DNA of 64,000 nucleotides from Alloyangia pacifica (lineage in GTDB: Bacteria > Pseudomonadota > Alphaproteobacteria > Rhodobacterales > Rhodobacteraceae), in assembly GCF_900116195.1 (NCBI RefSeq), contig NZ_FOZW01000015.1, forward strand, positions 62,001 through 126,000. Reading direction: 5' to 3'. Of this stretch, positions 16,585 through 25,307 are shown piece by piece (within the stretch, counting starts at the first letter, position 1; each line of letters opens with the position of its first letter). The translations under genes and the position numbers were made by a program. Under the pieces are notes generated by a model that made no database searches, was not told the DNA's origin, and saw nothing but the letters and a program-made list of their open reading frames with translations.

Positions 16585-18635
16585 GCCTTCACCTCCAGGA
16601 TCAGGTTGAGATAGGTGTCCACGGTGCCCGACATGTCTGGCAGGATAACCGTGGTGGTATCCATTTGTTCAACGATTGCAGGGCCCTGGATGACGTTTCC
16701 GGGGCGCAGCCTGTCCCGCGCATAGACCGCGCAGGACACGAAGTCGCCAGCTTCGGCCATATAGACATCGCGGGTGTCGATCTGCGCGGCCGAGGCATCG
16801 TGCCCCTCGACCGGCTGCGGCTTGAACTGGGCCTTGTTCACGACGCCGGCCGCCTCGAGACGCAGGGTGACGAGTTGAATCTGCTCGCCTTCCGCGACGA
16901 AGCCGAAGCGTTGGCGGTGCGCCGCCTCGAAGCCTTCCTCAAGTGCCTTGAAGGTCTCCGGGGTGATCGGACCGGCAGGCACAGCGACGGAAAGCTCGTA
17001 GTTCTGGCCCATGTAGCGCATGTCCGCGGTCCGCGTCATCACGCGGCGGTCCTCGGAGATCTCCTCGGCATCGAACCATGCGCCCGCCTGCCCCATGAGG
17101 TCGGCAAAGCCTGCATCGATGGAGGCAAGCGCGCTGTCGTCTAGCGGCAGCAGGCGCGAGATCGCGAAGTCGGCACGCAGGTCAGTGAGCAGCAGTCCGA
17201 GCGCGCAGAGCGTTCCCGGGGTCAGCGGCACGATCACCTTGCCCATGTCGAGCTCTCGGGCCAGACGTGCGGCGTGGAGCGGGCCCGCCCCGCCGAAGGC
17301 CATCAGCGCGTAGTCGCGCGGGTCGTGGCCGCGCTGCACCGAGATCACCCGGATCGCCTTCGCCATGTTTGCGGTCACCACCGAGATGATGCCCTGCGCG
17401 GTTTCCATCACGCCCAGGCCGAGCTTGTCGGCGAGGCGCTGTACGGACGCAACAGCCAGATCGCGGCGCACCTTCATGCGGCCTCCGAGGATCTCGACGG
17501 GGTTCAGCGTCTGAAGCACGATGTTGGCGTCGGTCACGGTCGGTTCTGTCGAGCCCAGGCCATAGCAGACCGGCCCCGGATGAGCGCCAGCCGAGCGCGG
17601 GCCGACCTTCAGCAGGCCGCCGCTATCGACATGGGCGATGGAGCCGCCGCCAGCGCCGACCGTGTGGATGTCGAGCATCGGCGCCTTGATCGGGTAACCG
17701 TGGACGTCGGCCTCGCCGGTAAGCTGGCAGACACCGTTCTGCAGCAGCGCCACGTCGGAAGAGGTGCCGCCCACGTCGAAGGTGATAATGTTGTCAAAGC
17801 CCGACATCTTGCCGATGGCCTGCGCAGCAACCACGCCGGTGGAGGGACCGGAGAGCACGGTGCGCACCGGCAGGTTCGCGGCGGTGTCGAAGCCGATCAC
17901 GCCGCCGTTCGACTGGGTGAGCTGCGGCGCGATTTCCAGACCGATCTCTGCGAGGTTTTCCTTCAGGCGTCGGATGTAGCGCTGCATGACCGGCCCGAGG
18001 TAGGCATTGACCACGGTGGTCGACAGACGCTCGAACTCGCGGAACTCGGGCGCGACATCATGCGAGGTCGACACGAAGACATCCGGCAGCTCCTCGGCGA
18101 TCACGCGCTTGGCGAGCTCTTCATGTTCAGTGTTGAGAAAGCCGTAGAGGAAGCACACGGCCAGCGACTTGATGTCCTGACCGGCAAGTTCGCGCAGCTC
18201 GGCGCGAAGCGCGGCCTCGTCGAGCGGCACATCAATGGTGCCGTCGTACTTCATGCGCTCGGGCACTTCGCGACGCAGATCCCGCGAGACCAGCTGCTCG
18301 GGCTTCTCGGCGTTCATGTCATAGAGATTCGGGCGTTTCTGACGGCCGATTTCCAGCAGGTCGCGAAAGCCGTCGGAGACGATGAGACCGGTCTTCACGC
18401 CGCGCAGCTCGATCAGCGCGTTGGTGGCAACCGTGGTTCCGTGACCGAGGAAGGACAGGTCCTTGGCGGTCTTGCCGACCTGGTCGAGGCCCTCGACCAC
18501 ACCCGTGGTGATGCCGCGCGAAGGATCGTCTGGCGTGGACGAGACCTTCCAGATTTCGACCTTGCCACTGTCTTCATCGAAGAGGCACACATCGGTGAAC
18601 GTGCCTCCGGAATCTACGCCAATTCTCCAGGCCAT
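16581..18635 (-). CDS. hyuA: Hydantoinase A/oxoprolinase family subunit
   Basis: A 684-residue HyuA-family ATPase subunit. The N-terminal phosphate-binding loop GVDSGGTFTDVCLFD (about 6-20) is the family hallmark; ITFDVGGTSSDVALL and FGGAGPLHAARLARELD are the other ATP-site blocks of this actin-like fold. First gene of the minus-strand operon. It diverges from the TRAP transporter at 19307, which suggests that the transporter imports the substrate or that both respond to the same regulator. N-methylhydantoin, 5-oxoproline and other cyclic amides are candidate substrates. Confidence 0.93.
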   Translation of the reverse strand: MAWRIGVDSGGTFTDVCLFDEDSGKVEIWKVSSTPDDPSRGITTGVVEGLDQVGKTAKDLSFLGHGTTVATNALIELRGVKTGLIVSDGFRDLLEIGRQKRPNLYDMNAEKPEQLVSRDLRREVPERMKYDGTIDVPLDEAALRAELRELAGQDIKSLAVCFLYGFLNTEHEELAKRVIAEELPDVFVSTSHDVAPEFREFERLSTTVVNAYLGPVMQRYIRRLKENLAEIGLEIAPQLTQSNGGVIGFDTAANLPVRTVLSGPSTGVVAAQAIGKMSGFDNIITFDVGGTSSDVALLQNGVCQLTGEADVHGYPIKAPMLDIHTVGAGGGSIAHVDSGGLLKVGPRSAGAHPGPVCYGLGSTEPTVTDANIVLQTLNPVEILGGRMKVRRDLAVASVQRLADKLGLGVMETAQGIISVVTANMAKAIRVISVQRGHDPRDYALMAFGGAGPLHAARLARELDMGKVIVPLTPGTLCALGLLLTDLRADFAISRLLPLDDSALASIDAGFADLMGQAGAWFDAEEISEDRRVMTRTADMRYMGQNYELSVAVPAGPITPETFKALEEGFEAAHRQRFGFVAEGEQIQLVTLRLEAAGVVNKAQFKPQPVEGHDASAAQIDTRDVYMAEAGDFVSCAVYARDRLRPGNVIQGPAIVEQMDTTTVILPDMSGTVDTYLNLILEVKA

Positions 18636-19306
18636 TTCTGCCTTCCTACCTTTTGTTCAGGCCGCGCGCGCGGCCGCTTTCTGGAATATGTCGCGCCACC
18701 GCGCGACACGCGACGACGTCCTTTGCTGCTCTCGAGGGAAAGACCTCCGCTCTCGATGTACACGAAAAGTCGGTTCGTTCCCGCTCACCCCAAAATTGAA
18801 CGTTGGGAAAAACGCGCAATAGAAACGATCAAGAAGCATCAAGGTAAGATCAAGGCAGCCGCAGTTCCGGCGGCGCCCCTGCACCGCGCTTGCTCCCAAG
18901 CGGAGCAAGGCGCCGAGTGCATTTGGCATAGAGCTCAAACTCGCGCCACGCAGAAATAGCAGGATTTGGGTATTCGACGACATGAATCACTACCTTGCTC
19001 CTAGGTGGTACCGGAGAATCGCGATCATCCCCGCTACGGAGCCTACCGTTGCTCATTTGTGGTCGAAAGTGAACGAAAAAGTTTTCAGCGATGACAGAAT
19101 GTCGGGATACTGGCTAAGGCATGCCGAATTTTACAGAAAAAAAGTCAAATATGAGCATCATCCATCAGATTCTATGGCGGTAAGTGAAACTTTCTTGACG
19201 AATAGGGTCCAAATGTGCCTGCATACACGCATCATTGTGCACGCCTCAATGATCGGTGCGGCGAACGTATCCGCCCGAAACGAAAGCAATCGCAGGGAGC
19301 TTTACC
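18636..19306. promoter_or_regulatory. Divergent intergenic region between hyuA and the TRAP operon
   Basis: About 670 bases with no convincing gene. The half nearest the TRAP genes is AT-rich. CGAAA boxes at 19064-19068 and 19074-19078 are one helical turn apart, a spacing DeoR-type repressors often use. A TTGACG at 19195-19200 is a possible -35 box for the TRAP operon, but no good -10 box follows at 16-18 bases. Nothing else is recognised. Confidence 0.4.
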
Positions 19307-20323
19307 ATGACATTCACTCGTCGCGCGTTCATGCGCACCGCCACCGCTACCGGCGCGCTCGTCGCGTTGACCGGCCCCGCCCTCGCCAACGTCCGCTGGG
19401 ACATGTCCGATGAGTACGGCGCCACGTCCCTCTCTGGCCAGGCGTGCAATTTCTTTGTGGAGGAAGTCAGCAAGAAGGTCGGCGACAAGCTTAGCATCAA
19501 CTACCAGGGCGGCGGCGCCCTCGGTTACAAGTCGATTGACCATTTCGATGCCGTGCAGGATGGCGGCGTGCAAGCGGCGGTCACGCTGATGACGCAACTC
19601 GGCGGCATCGATCCCCTGTTCAACCTGTCGTCGCTACCCTTCATCGCCTCCGATCTCGACGAAGCCTACTTGCTTTGGCAGGCCGCCCGCGAAGAATATG
19701 CGAAGGTCTTCGAAGAGAACAACATGGTGCTGCTCTGGGCCATGCCGAACGCGCCCTCCGGCATCCACGCAAAGATGCCGATCACCTCGGAAGATGCCCT
19801 CAAGGGCCTGCGCGTGCGCACCTATGACGTGAACGGCACCCAGACTCTCAAGAACGCGGGCGCTGCGCCGTTGCAGGTTGCCTGGTCCGACCTGATCCCG
19901 CAGCTGTCGACCGGCGGTCTCGACGCGGTACTCACCTCTGCGGACGGCGCGATCCAGCTGTCGATCTGGGACTACCTGAGCGACTTCACCGAACTCAGCT
20001 ACGCCATGGGCCTGTTCATGTGCCACGTGAACAAGGACGAGTTCGACGCCCTGCCCGAGGACGTTCAGGCCGCCATGCTCGAGACCATCGAGACCTGCGA
20101 CGCCTACAACTGGGATATCATCCGCGCCTCGATCGACAAGGCCTACACCAAGATGGCCGAGAACGGCATGAACATCACCCGCAGCGCGGACGTGCCGCCA
20201 GAGGTCTTCGACTTCCTGAAAGCGGCCGGTGTTCAGGTGCGCGAGACCTGGCTGGCCGAGACAGGCGAGCGCGGCGAACGCATCCTGGCCCGCTTTGAGG
20301 AACTGAAGTCCCAGCAGGGTTGA
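19307..20323 (+). CDS. TRAP transporter substrate-binding protein (DctP family)
   Basis: A 338-residue periplasmic receptor of a tripartite ATP-independent transporter. The N-terminus has a Tat-like signal (FTRRAFMRTATATGALVALT) ending in GPALANV, so export in folded form is likely. The mature part has DctP family blocks such as LGGIDPLFNLSSLPFIASD and LKGLRVRTYDVNGTQTLKNA. ATG 19307 follows AGGGAG; the ORF is open back to 19256 but the twin-arginine signal argues for this start. It is followed by the small and large membrane subunits. Ligand unknown; the divergent hydantoinase operon suggests a cyclic amide or its open-chain product. Confidence 0.92.
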   Translation: MTFTRRAFMRTATATGALVALTGPALANVRWDMSDEYGATSLSGQACNFFVEEVSKKVGDKLSINYQGGGALGYKSIDHFDAVQDGGVQAAVTLMTQLGGIDPLFNLSSLPFIASDLDEAYLLWQAAREEYAKVFEENNMVLLWAMPNAPSGIHAKMPITSEDALKGLRVRTYDVNGTQTLKNAGAAPLQVAWSDLIPQLSTGGLDAVLTSADGAIQLSIWDYLSDFTELSYAMGLFMCHVNKDEFDALPEDVQAAMLETIETCDAYNWDIIRASIDKAYTKMAENGMNITRSADVPPEVFDFLKAAGVQVRETWLAETGERGERILARFEELKSQQG

Positions 20324-20382
20324 TCCTTGCTATCCTCCGCGCCCTGCACAGCGGGGCGCGGAGCCCCTAGGAATGACAAACC

Positions 20383-20979
20383 ATGGAGCGTGCAGTGAGT
20401 CCCGTAGAGAAGCCTGAACTCCCCGAGATCGAAGAGCACCACCACCCCGACCGCAACGACGATCCGGCCTGGCTTGCCTCCATCGCTCGGCTGTCGACGA
20501 TCCTCAACAGGACCGCGGCCGTCATCTCGGCGGTCCTTCTGGTCGCGATGACCCTTCTCATCCTGCTCGAGATCTGCATGCGGATGTTCTCCACCTCGAC
20601 CTATATGGCCGATGTTCTGGTGGGCTTCGGCGTTGCCGCGATCACGTTCCTCGCCGCGCCCTGGGCGCTGGAGGAAGGCGCAATGATCCGCGTGACAGCC
20701 CTAACCGACACGCTCTCCGGTCCGCTGCGCTGGATCGTGGAGGCCTTCGCCCTCGGCTCTTCCGCGGCCATCATGGGGTTCCTCGCCATGCACCAGTGGA
20801 AGTCGGTGGCGAAGCTTTTCGAGCGCGGTTCGGTCAGCGAACACCTGATCCCGATCCCGCTCTGGATCCCCGAGAGCTTCTTCTTCGTGGGCCTTATCCT
20901 GCTGCTCCTGCAAATGCTCGTACGGGCGCTCCGACTCATCGTGGTCGGTCACGCCGAAGAACGCGCCCTGACCCTCTGA
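20383..20979 (+). CDS. TRAP transporter small permease (DctQ family)
   Basis: A 198-residue membrane protein with four predicted transmembrane helices (for example TAAVISAVLLVAMTLLILLE and SFFFVGLILLLLQMLV). A polar N-terminal stretch of about 40 residues precedes them. The size and position between DctP and DctM are those of the DctQ subunit, which links receptor and channel. It starts 59 bases after the receptor gene. Confidence 0.88.
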   Translation: MERAVSPVEKPELPEIEEHHHPDRNDDPAWLASIARLSTILNRTAAVISAVLLVAMTLLILLEICMRMFSTSTYMADVLVGFGVAAITFLAAPWALEEGAMIRVTALTDTLSGPLRWIVEAFALGSSAAIMGFLAMHQWKSVAKLFERGSVSEHLIPIPLWIPESFFFVGLILLLLQMLVRALRLIVVGHAEERALTL

Positions 20980-20992
20980 TCGGGAGATTTCC

Positions 20993-22297
20993 ATGTCCAT
21001 CACGTTTTCCGCCACGGTCATCCTGCTGCTGCTCGTTCTCTTTCTCGGCTCCGGCGCGTGGATCTTCTCCGGCCTGATGCTGGTCGGGGCCTCGGCGATG
21101 TACTTTGTCCTCGACTTCAGCGCTGCCCGCATCGGGACCATTGCCACCAAGGTGATCTCTTCCTCCGCCATCTCGTGGGAGCTTGCAGCCATCCCGATCT
21201 TCATGTGGATGGGGGACATCATCTTCCGCACCGACATCTCGCAGCGGCTGTTCCGTGGCCTTGCGCCCATGGTGGCGCGCATCCCGGGCGGCCTGCTGCA
21301 CACCAACGTCTTCGGCTGCACGGTCTTCGCCGCGATCTCGGGCTCGTCCACGGCAACCACGGCGACGGTGGGCAAGATCACCATCCCCGAACTTCAGGCG
21401 CGCGGCTACGACCTGCGCCTTGCCGCAGGCTCGCTGGCCGGTGCTGGCTCCTTCGGGCTGCTGATCCCGCCTTCGATTGCCATGATCGTCTACGGGGTCC
21501 TGGCCGAAGTCTCGATTGCCAAGCTCTTTGCCGGCGGCCTGCTGCCCGGCCTGATGATGGCAGGACTTTACGCGGGTTACATCGCGCTTGTCTCGCTGCT
21601 GCACCCCGAACGTGCCCCGCGCTACGAAGGCAAGGTGGACGCCCGCGCGATCGCGCGCGGCTTTGTCGAACTGTTGCCGATCATGCTGCTCATGTTCGTC
21701 GTGCTCGGGTCGATCTACTCGGGCATCGCCACGCCGTCCGAGGCCGCCGCGGTCGGCGTGTTCGGGGCCATCGTGATCACCATCGTCACCGGTCAGTTCA
21801 CGCTCAAACTCATGCGTGACAGCCTTGCCGCGACCATCCGCGTCTCGGCCATGATCCTGATGCTGATCGCCGCATCCTCTTTCCTGTCGGCAGCAATCGC
21901 CTTCCTGCAGTTGCCCAATCAGATCACGCAGGCAATCTCGTCGCTCGATCTGTCGCCCTATGGCGTTCTGCTGATCCTCGCCGGTCTCTACATCGTGCTG
22001 GGCATGTTCCTCGACGGCACCTCGATGACCGTGATGACGGTACCCATCGCGGTCCCGCTCATCGTGCAGGCCGGTTTCGACCCGCTGTGGTTTGGCATCT
22101 ACCTCGTCATCATGATAGAGATGAGCGCCCTGACACCGCCAGTGGGACTGAACCTCTTTGTCCTGCAGGGCCTCACGCAGCGATCGCTTGGGGAAACCGT
22201 GCGCGCGACGATGCCTTTCTTCCTGCTGCTGTGTCTCGGAACGGTCATTCTCGCGGTTTTCCCGCAGATCGTCCTTTGGTTACCTAGCCTGCTTTGA
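20993..22297 (+). CDS. TRAP transporter large permease (DctM family)
   Basis: A 434-residue, twelve-helix membrane transporter, the usual DctM length. Family features include the glycine/serine-rich AISGSSTATTATVGKITIPE and GSFGLLIPPSIAMIVYGVLA in the first repeat, and a related arrangement near MSALTPPVGLNLFVLQGLT in the second. It uses the sodium gradient to import the receptor-bound substrate. It follows DctQ by 13 bases. Confidence 0.94.
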   Translation: MSITFSATVILLLLVLFLGSGAWIFSGLMLVGASAMYFVLDFSAARIGTIATKVISSSAISWELAAIPIFMWMGDIIFRTDISQRLFRGLAPMVARIPGGLLHTNVFGCTVFAAISGSSTATTATVGKITIPELQARGYDLRLAAGSLAGAGSFGLLIPPSIAMIVYGVLAEVSIAKLFAGGLLPGLMMAGLYAGYIALVSLLHPERAPRYEGKVDARAIARGFVELLPIMLLMFVVLGSIYSGIATPSEAAAVGVFGAIVITIVTGQFTLKLMRDSLAATIRVSAMILMLIAASSFLSAAIAFLQLPNQITQAISSLDLSPYGVLLILAGLYIVLGMFLDGTSMTVMTVPIAVPLIVQAGFDPLWFGIYLVIMIEMSALTPPVGLNLFVLQGLTQRSLGETVRATMPFFLLLCLGTVILAVFPQIVLWLPSLL

Positions 22298-22355
22298 CGC
22301 ACTTAGTTACCGATAGTCAGGTCAAACCGACCCAATGCCAGATTAGGAGGTCCCC

Positions 22356-23213
22356 TTGCGCAAGTCAGAGGACACATTGAATGAAGAGATGCTGCCGGCA
22401 GAGCGGCGGCAACATCTCATCGACTGGTTCAAGCAGAACCAGGCGGGATCCGGTCAGGATCTTGCTCGGATGCTGGGGATTTCAGTATCGACCATTCGCA
22501 GGGACCTGGACGTCCTGGCAGGCGAGGGGCTCGTGCGGCGCACCCATGGCGGCGCGGTGGCGATCCGGTCCCGCTCGAGCTACGAGCCGTCCACCGACCT
22601 GTCGCAGCGAACAGCGGTCGAGGAAAAGCTGGCCATAGTGCGCGAGGCGCTCACGCTCATCGAACCGGGCCAGTCCCTCCTGATCGATACCGGCGCCGTC
22701 ATTTGTCATCGCCTGGCCGACGAGATCGCAAAGATCGAGTTTCCGCTTACCGTTATCACCAACGATCTCTACGTGGCCAAGCAGCTGACCTACCGCGACA
22801 ACATCACCCTGATCGTGCCTGGAGGCGCGTGTCGTGTCGGCTCGTTCAGCCTGCTGGGAGAGCCCGGGCTGGGCTTCCTGAAGAATATCCACTGCGACAT
22901 CTTCTTCACCTCGGCCACCGCAATCGACGAGAATGGCACGTCGGAAACCAATCTGGAACTGGGGCACATGAAGCGAGCCATGGCCGCCGCCGCAAGAGAG
23001 GTCGTGCTCATCGCCGACAGCAGCAGGTTCATGTCCTGCGCCCTGCACCGCACGGTGCCGATCAATTCCATCGACCTCATCATCACGGACGCGGGCCTGC
23101 TCGAAGAGGACCGCGCCAAGTTTCCGCCGCACAAGCCGCGCTTCAAGACCATCGACAGAACACAAGTGGCCGTGCCGGACGCGGATGACATTGGTCCAAA
23201 CACGCCCTCCTGA
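22356..23213 (+). CDS. DeoR-family transcriptional regulator
   Basis: A 285-residue repressor: N-terminal DeoR helix-turn-helix (LARMLGISVSTIRRDLDVLA then EGLVRRTHGGA), then a sugar-phosphate-sensing domain with DTGAVICHRLADEI and FTSATAIDENGTS. The start is TTG 22356, placed by AGGAGG at 22345-22350, five bases upstream. No ATG in frame lies before the HTH except MLPAERR, which has no ribosome site. It lies 58 bases after DctM and probably regulates the TRAP and/or hydantoinase operons. The effector is unknown. Confidence 0.9.
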   Translation: MRKSEDTLNEEMLPAERRQHLIDWFKQNQAGSGQDLARMLGISVSTIRRDLDVLAGEGLVRRTHGGAVAIRSRSSYEPSTDLSQRTAVEEKLAIVREALTLIEPGQSLLIDTGAVICHRLADEIAKIEFPLTVITNDLYVAKQLTYRDNITLIVPGGACRVGSFSLLGEPGLGFLKNIHCDIFFTSATAIDENGTSETNLELGHMKRAMAAAAREVVLIADSSRFMSCALHRTVPINSIDLIITDAGLLEEDRAKFPPHKPRFKTIDRTQVAVPDADDIGPNTPS

Positions 23214-23576
23214 ATTTTGGACTTCGAGGTACTGAGCATCTGAGCCAGCCCCATTGTCGGCAGCGAACTTTGGCTCTGAATTCGGTCACGGGGCCATCTT
23301 CGTCGATCGCCTTCGGCCCAAGCGGCTTGGTCCGTCGGAGTGGGGTTTAAGTCCAGTTAGGTCGCCGTCCTTCCCTAGAGCGCGGCCTCACTGCTAGGGC
23401 CGCGGGGATGCGTGTTTCGGTCGGTGGTCAGCGCGGCAGCTGCCAACACGATGCTGATTCAATAGAATCAAGACGTGCCCATCGCAATTGCGTGCTCGCT
23501 GTCTGGACTGGCATCAGTCGGTCCCGGCGCATCGCCGGAACCACGTCCCCGTGGTTCCTCAGAGGCCCGCGTCCCA

Positions 23577-23609
23577 TAGACCCCATGATCGCGGAGTGGG
23601 CTGACTGGG
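23577..23609 (-). repeat. Inverted repeat, copy A
   Basis: 33-bp copy; its reverse complement matches 23815-23847 at 30 of 33 positions (one mismatch at position 11, two adjacent ones near positions 26-27). The two copies are separated by 205 bases. Confidence 0.75.
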
Positions 23610-23814
23610 TCGGCGGCCTCTCCCAAGATAATACACCTTTGAACAGGGAAGCCTCCCAAATTTTACGAAGCGACAAATGACTTCAGGTGCGTACGCGGCC
23701 TGTGGGTTAACAGTATGTGGTTCTTGAATTTTTCGAGCCCTCTTCTGCGTCTGTCTCATGCCCAAAGGAGTGCCCGGTCGGATAACGCTGAAATATGTAA
23801 CGCGGTCTGCCGTG

Positions 23815-23847
23815 CCCAGTCAGCTCACTCCGCGATCATCAGGTCTA
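23815..23847 (+). repeat. Inverted repeat, copy B
   Basis: 33-bp partner of 23577-23609. It begins CCCAGTCAGCTCACTCCG and ends in GGTCTA. Similarity fades on both sides, so these are not obviously the ends of an intact insertion sequence. Confidence 0.75.
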
Positions 23848-24070
23848 GGAATGAGCTGGCGACCAAGCGCGGGTACGCCTACTCGAGCTGCGGTGGGGGG
23901 AAGGTTACCAGCATCACGGCTGAGGGCTGAGAGTCCGCCCAAAAGATGCTCGCAAGGAAAAGGCCACGCAAAGCTACCGCTCGCTCCAACGAGGAGTGGG
24001 CCCATGCCGGGCACCTGATACTTTTGGTGCTTGGGCGATGACGCGTGTTCAGCGCTAATCCAGGCTGACC

Positions 24071-24988
24071 TCAGCGGAAGTGCCTGAACAGCCCACCGGC
24101 GATATCGGCGATGTCGAAGACCCGCGCATAGAGATGTTCGCGCGCGGCGAAGGGTGCCGAGTCTGACCCTGTCATGTCCCGCTCAACCGCGGTGACCAAC
24201 CGGCGCAGACGGGCTTGGTGAACACCGAGCCGAGTCTGGACGGGATCGGCCAGAACGCCCGCGAAGGCCGTGATGATGGCCGCCGTGACGATCAGCATCA
24301 GGGCGACCGTGACAATGGCCAGAGGCGAAGCGCCGACAGGGAATGCGCCATACCAGAGGCCGCCCAGCCCACGCCCGAGCGGGAAGTTCCCGATCGCGGC
24401 GTCCATGGCATAGCTATCGGCCAGCGCAGGCGCTAGAGACAGCATGCCCGGCGTCAGGCGATGGAACAGCCAGGCCCCGAAGCAGATTGTCAGCAGCGCC
24501 GTGGTCATTTCGGCCACGGCCGACCGGGTGCCGGTGTAGGTCTTGATATTCGCTGCGGCCCGCTCCGCCCGCCTGCGCGTTTCATCTTCGCTGAGGGAAG
24601 TGTCATCTCGAAGCGGAGGAGCCTCGGCGAAGCGATCGGCGATAGAGCGTCCCGGACCGTCCGGCAGGGCAAATACATGCTTGAGAAGCCCCTCCTCCAC
24701 CGTGCGAGCCGTGCGCGTGGGCAGGATCAGATGGACGCGCCTCAAAAGGGCTGCAGCGCGTCTCAGGCGCACCGCGCGCAGCAAGAGTGAAATGAGGCGC
24801 AGGAGCGCATGAAGGGGCGCCAAGACCACGTTGAGCGGAGCACAGAGGACATCCAAACCCAGGGCCCTGCGATGCAGCCGGGCCGAGCCCGCGAGGGAGA
24901 ACGTCGATTTGGCATAATTATCGACGCGTGCCCGCGCTGCAGAAAAGTAGTCCTTGGGCTCCGAAGGCTGGATCGCGCCGCGCTGCAT
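24071..24988 (-). CDS. Uncharacterised membrane protein
   Basis: A 305-residue protein I do not recognise. Visible features: a hydrophobic stretch LNVVLAPLHALLRLISLLLR near 53-72, a polar Arg/Glu-rich middle (DETRRRAERAAANIKTYTGT), then further hydrophobic segments (AEMTTALLTICFGAWLF, then LAIVTVALMLIVTAAIITAF). It probably has four membrane passes with a cytoplasmic middle. Codon use looks genuinely coding. It stands alone between the gene-poor region and the divergent Fic gene. Similar single-copy membrane proteins occur in Rhodobacterales, but I cannot name the family with confidence. Confidence 0.7.
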   Translation of the reverse strand: MQRGAIQPSEPKDYFSAARARVDNYAKSTFSLAGSARLHRRALGLDVLCAPLNVVLAPLHALLRLISLLLRAVRLRRAAALLRRVHLILPTRTARTVEEGLLKHVFALPDGPGRSIADRFAEAPPLRDDTSLSEDETRRRAERAAANIKTYTGTRSAVAEMTTALLTICFGAWLFHRLTPGMLSLAPALADSYAMDAAIGNFPLGRGLGGLWYGAFPVGASPLAIVTVALMLIVTAAIITAFAGVLADPVQTRLGVHQARLRRLVTAVERDMTGSDSAPFAAREHLYARVFDIADIAGGLFRHFR

Positions 24989-25307
24989 TTTGTCCTCTCA
25001 CCAGGCCGAGCCCCCTGCCCGCCCTGTTTGCAAATAAGGTGCCCGGGGCTGGCTTCCAAGCCATGAGCAATACCTAGCAGGCCTCCACACGGACGCGGCC
25101 CCGCCGCAAAAGCACTGTCTGGCCGTAGTTTATCTCCTTCACCGGCGCGGGAAGCCTCATCGGGACTTCTAGCGGTCGGGCGGAGTGGCACGAAATAGTG
25201 GCGTGCCTTAGTGGCATAAAACTGCAATAAACTTGAATAAGCCTCCACACTGCAGATACTTAGACAAGCAACTTAGTGGCACGAAATGGATTTCCGGAGT
25301 GGCCGAG
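24989..25307. promoter_or_regulatory. Divergent region upstream of fic with 13-bp phased AGTGGC repeats
   Basis: AGTGGC occurs at 25184, 25197 and 25210, exactly 13 bases apart, and again at 25275 (65 bases on, also a multiple of 13). The first and last copies share the 13-mer AGTGGCACGAAAT. Such an array in front of a gene with a C-terminal winged-helix domain suggests an autoregulatory operator. Confidence 0.5.

Larger units (their letters stand above)
23214..24070. other. Gene-poor region with a 33-bp inverted repeat
   Basis: About 850 bases in which every open frame is short and lacks both a ribosome site and a recognisable protein. The only clear structure is an inverted repeat: 23577-23609 and 23815-23847 pair at 30 of 33 positions (core CCCAGTCAGC then CACTCCGCGATCAT). 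This looks like the relic of a degraded mobile element or duplicated gene end, at the boundary between the metabolic and the plasmid-transfer parts of the window. Confidence 0.5.

Noticed and set aside
17274..18959. 561-codon plus-strand frame over hyuA
   Set aside because: Antisense shadow of hyuA; composition (His/Arg/Val-rich, no motifs) is that of a mirrored GC-rich frame.
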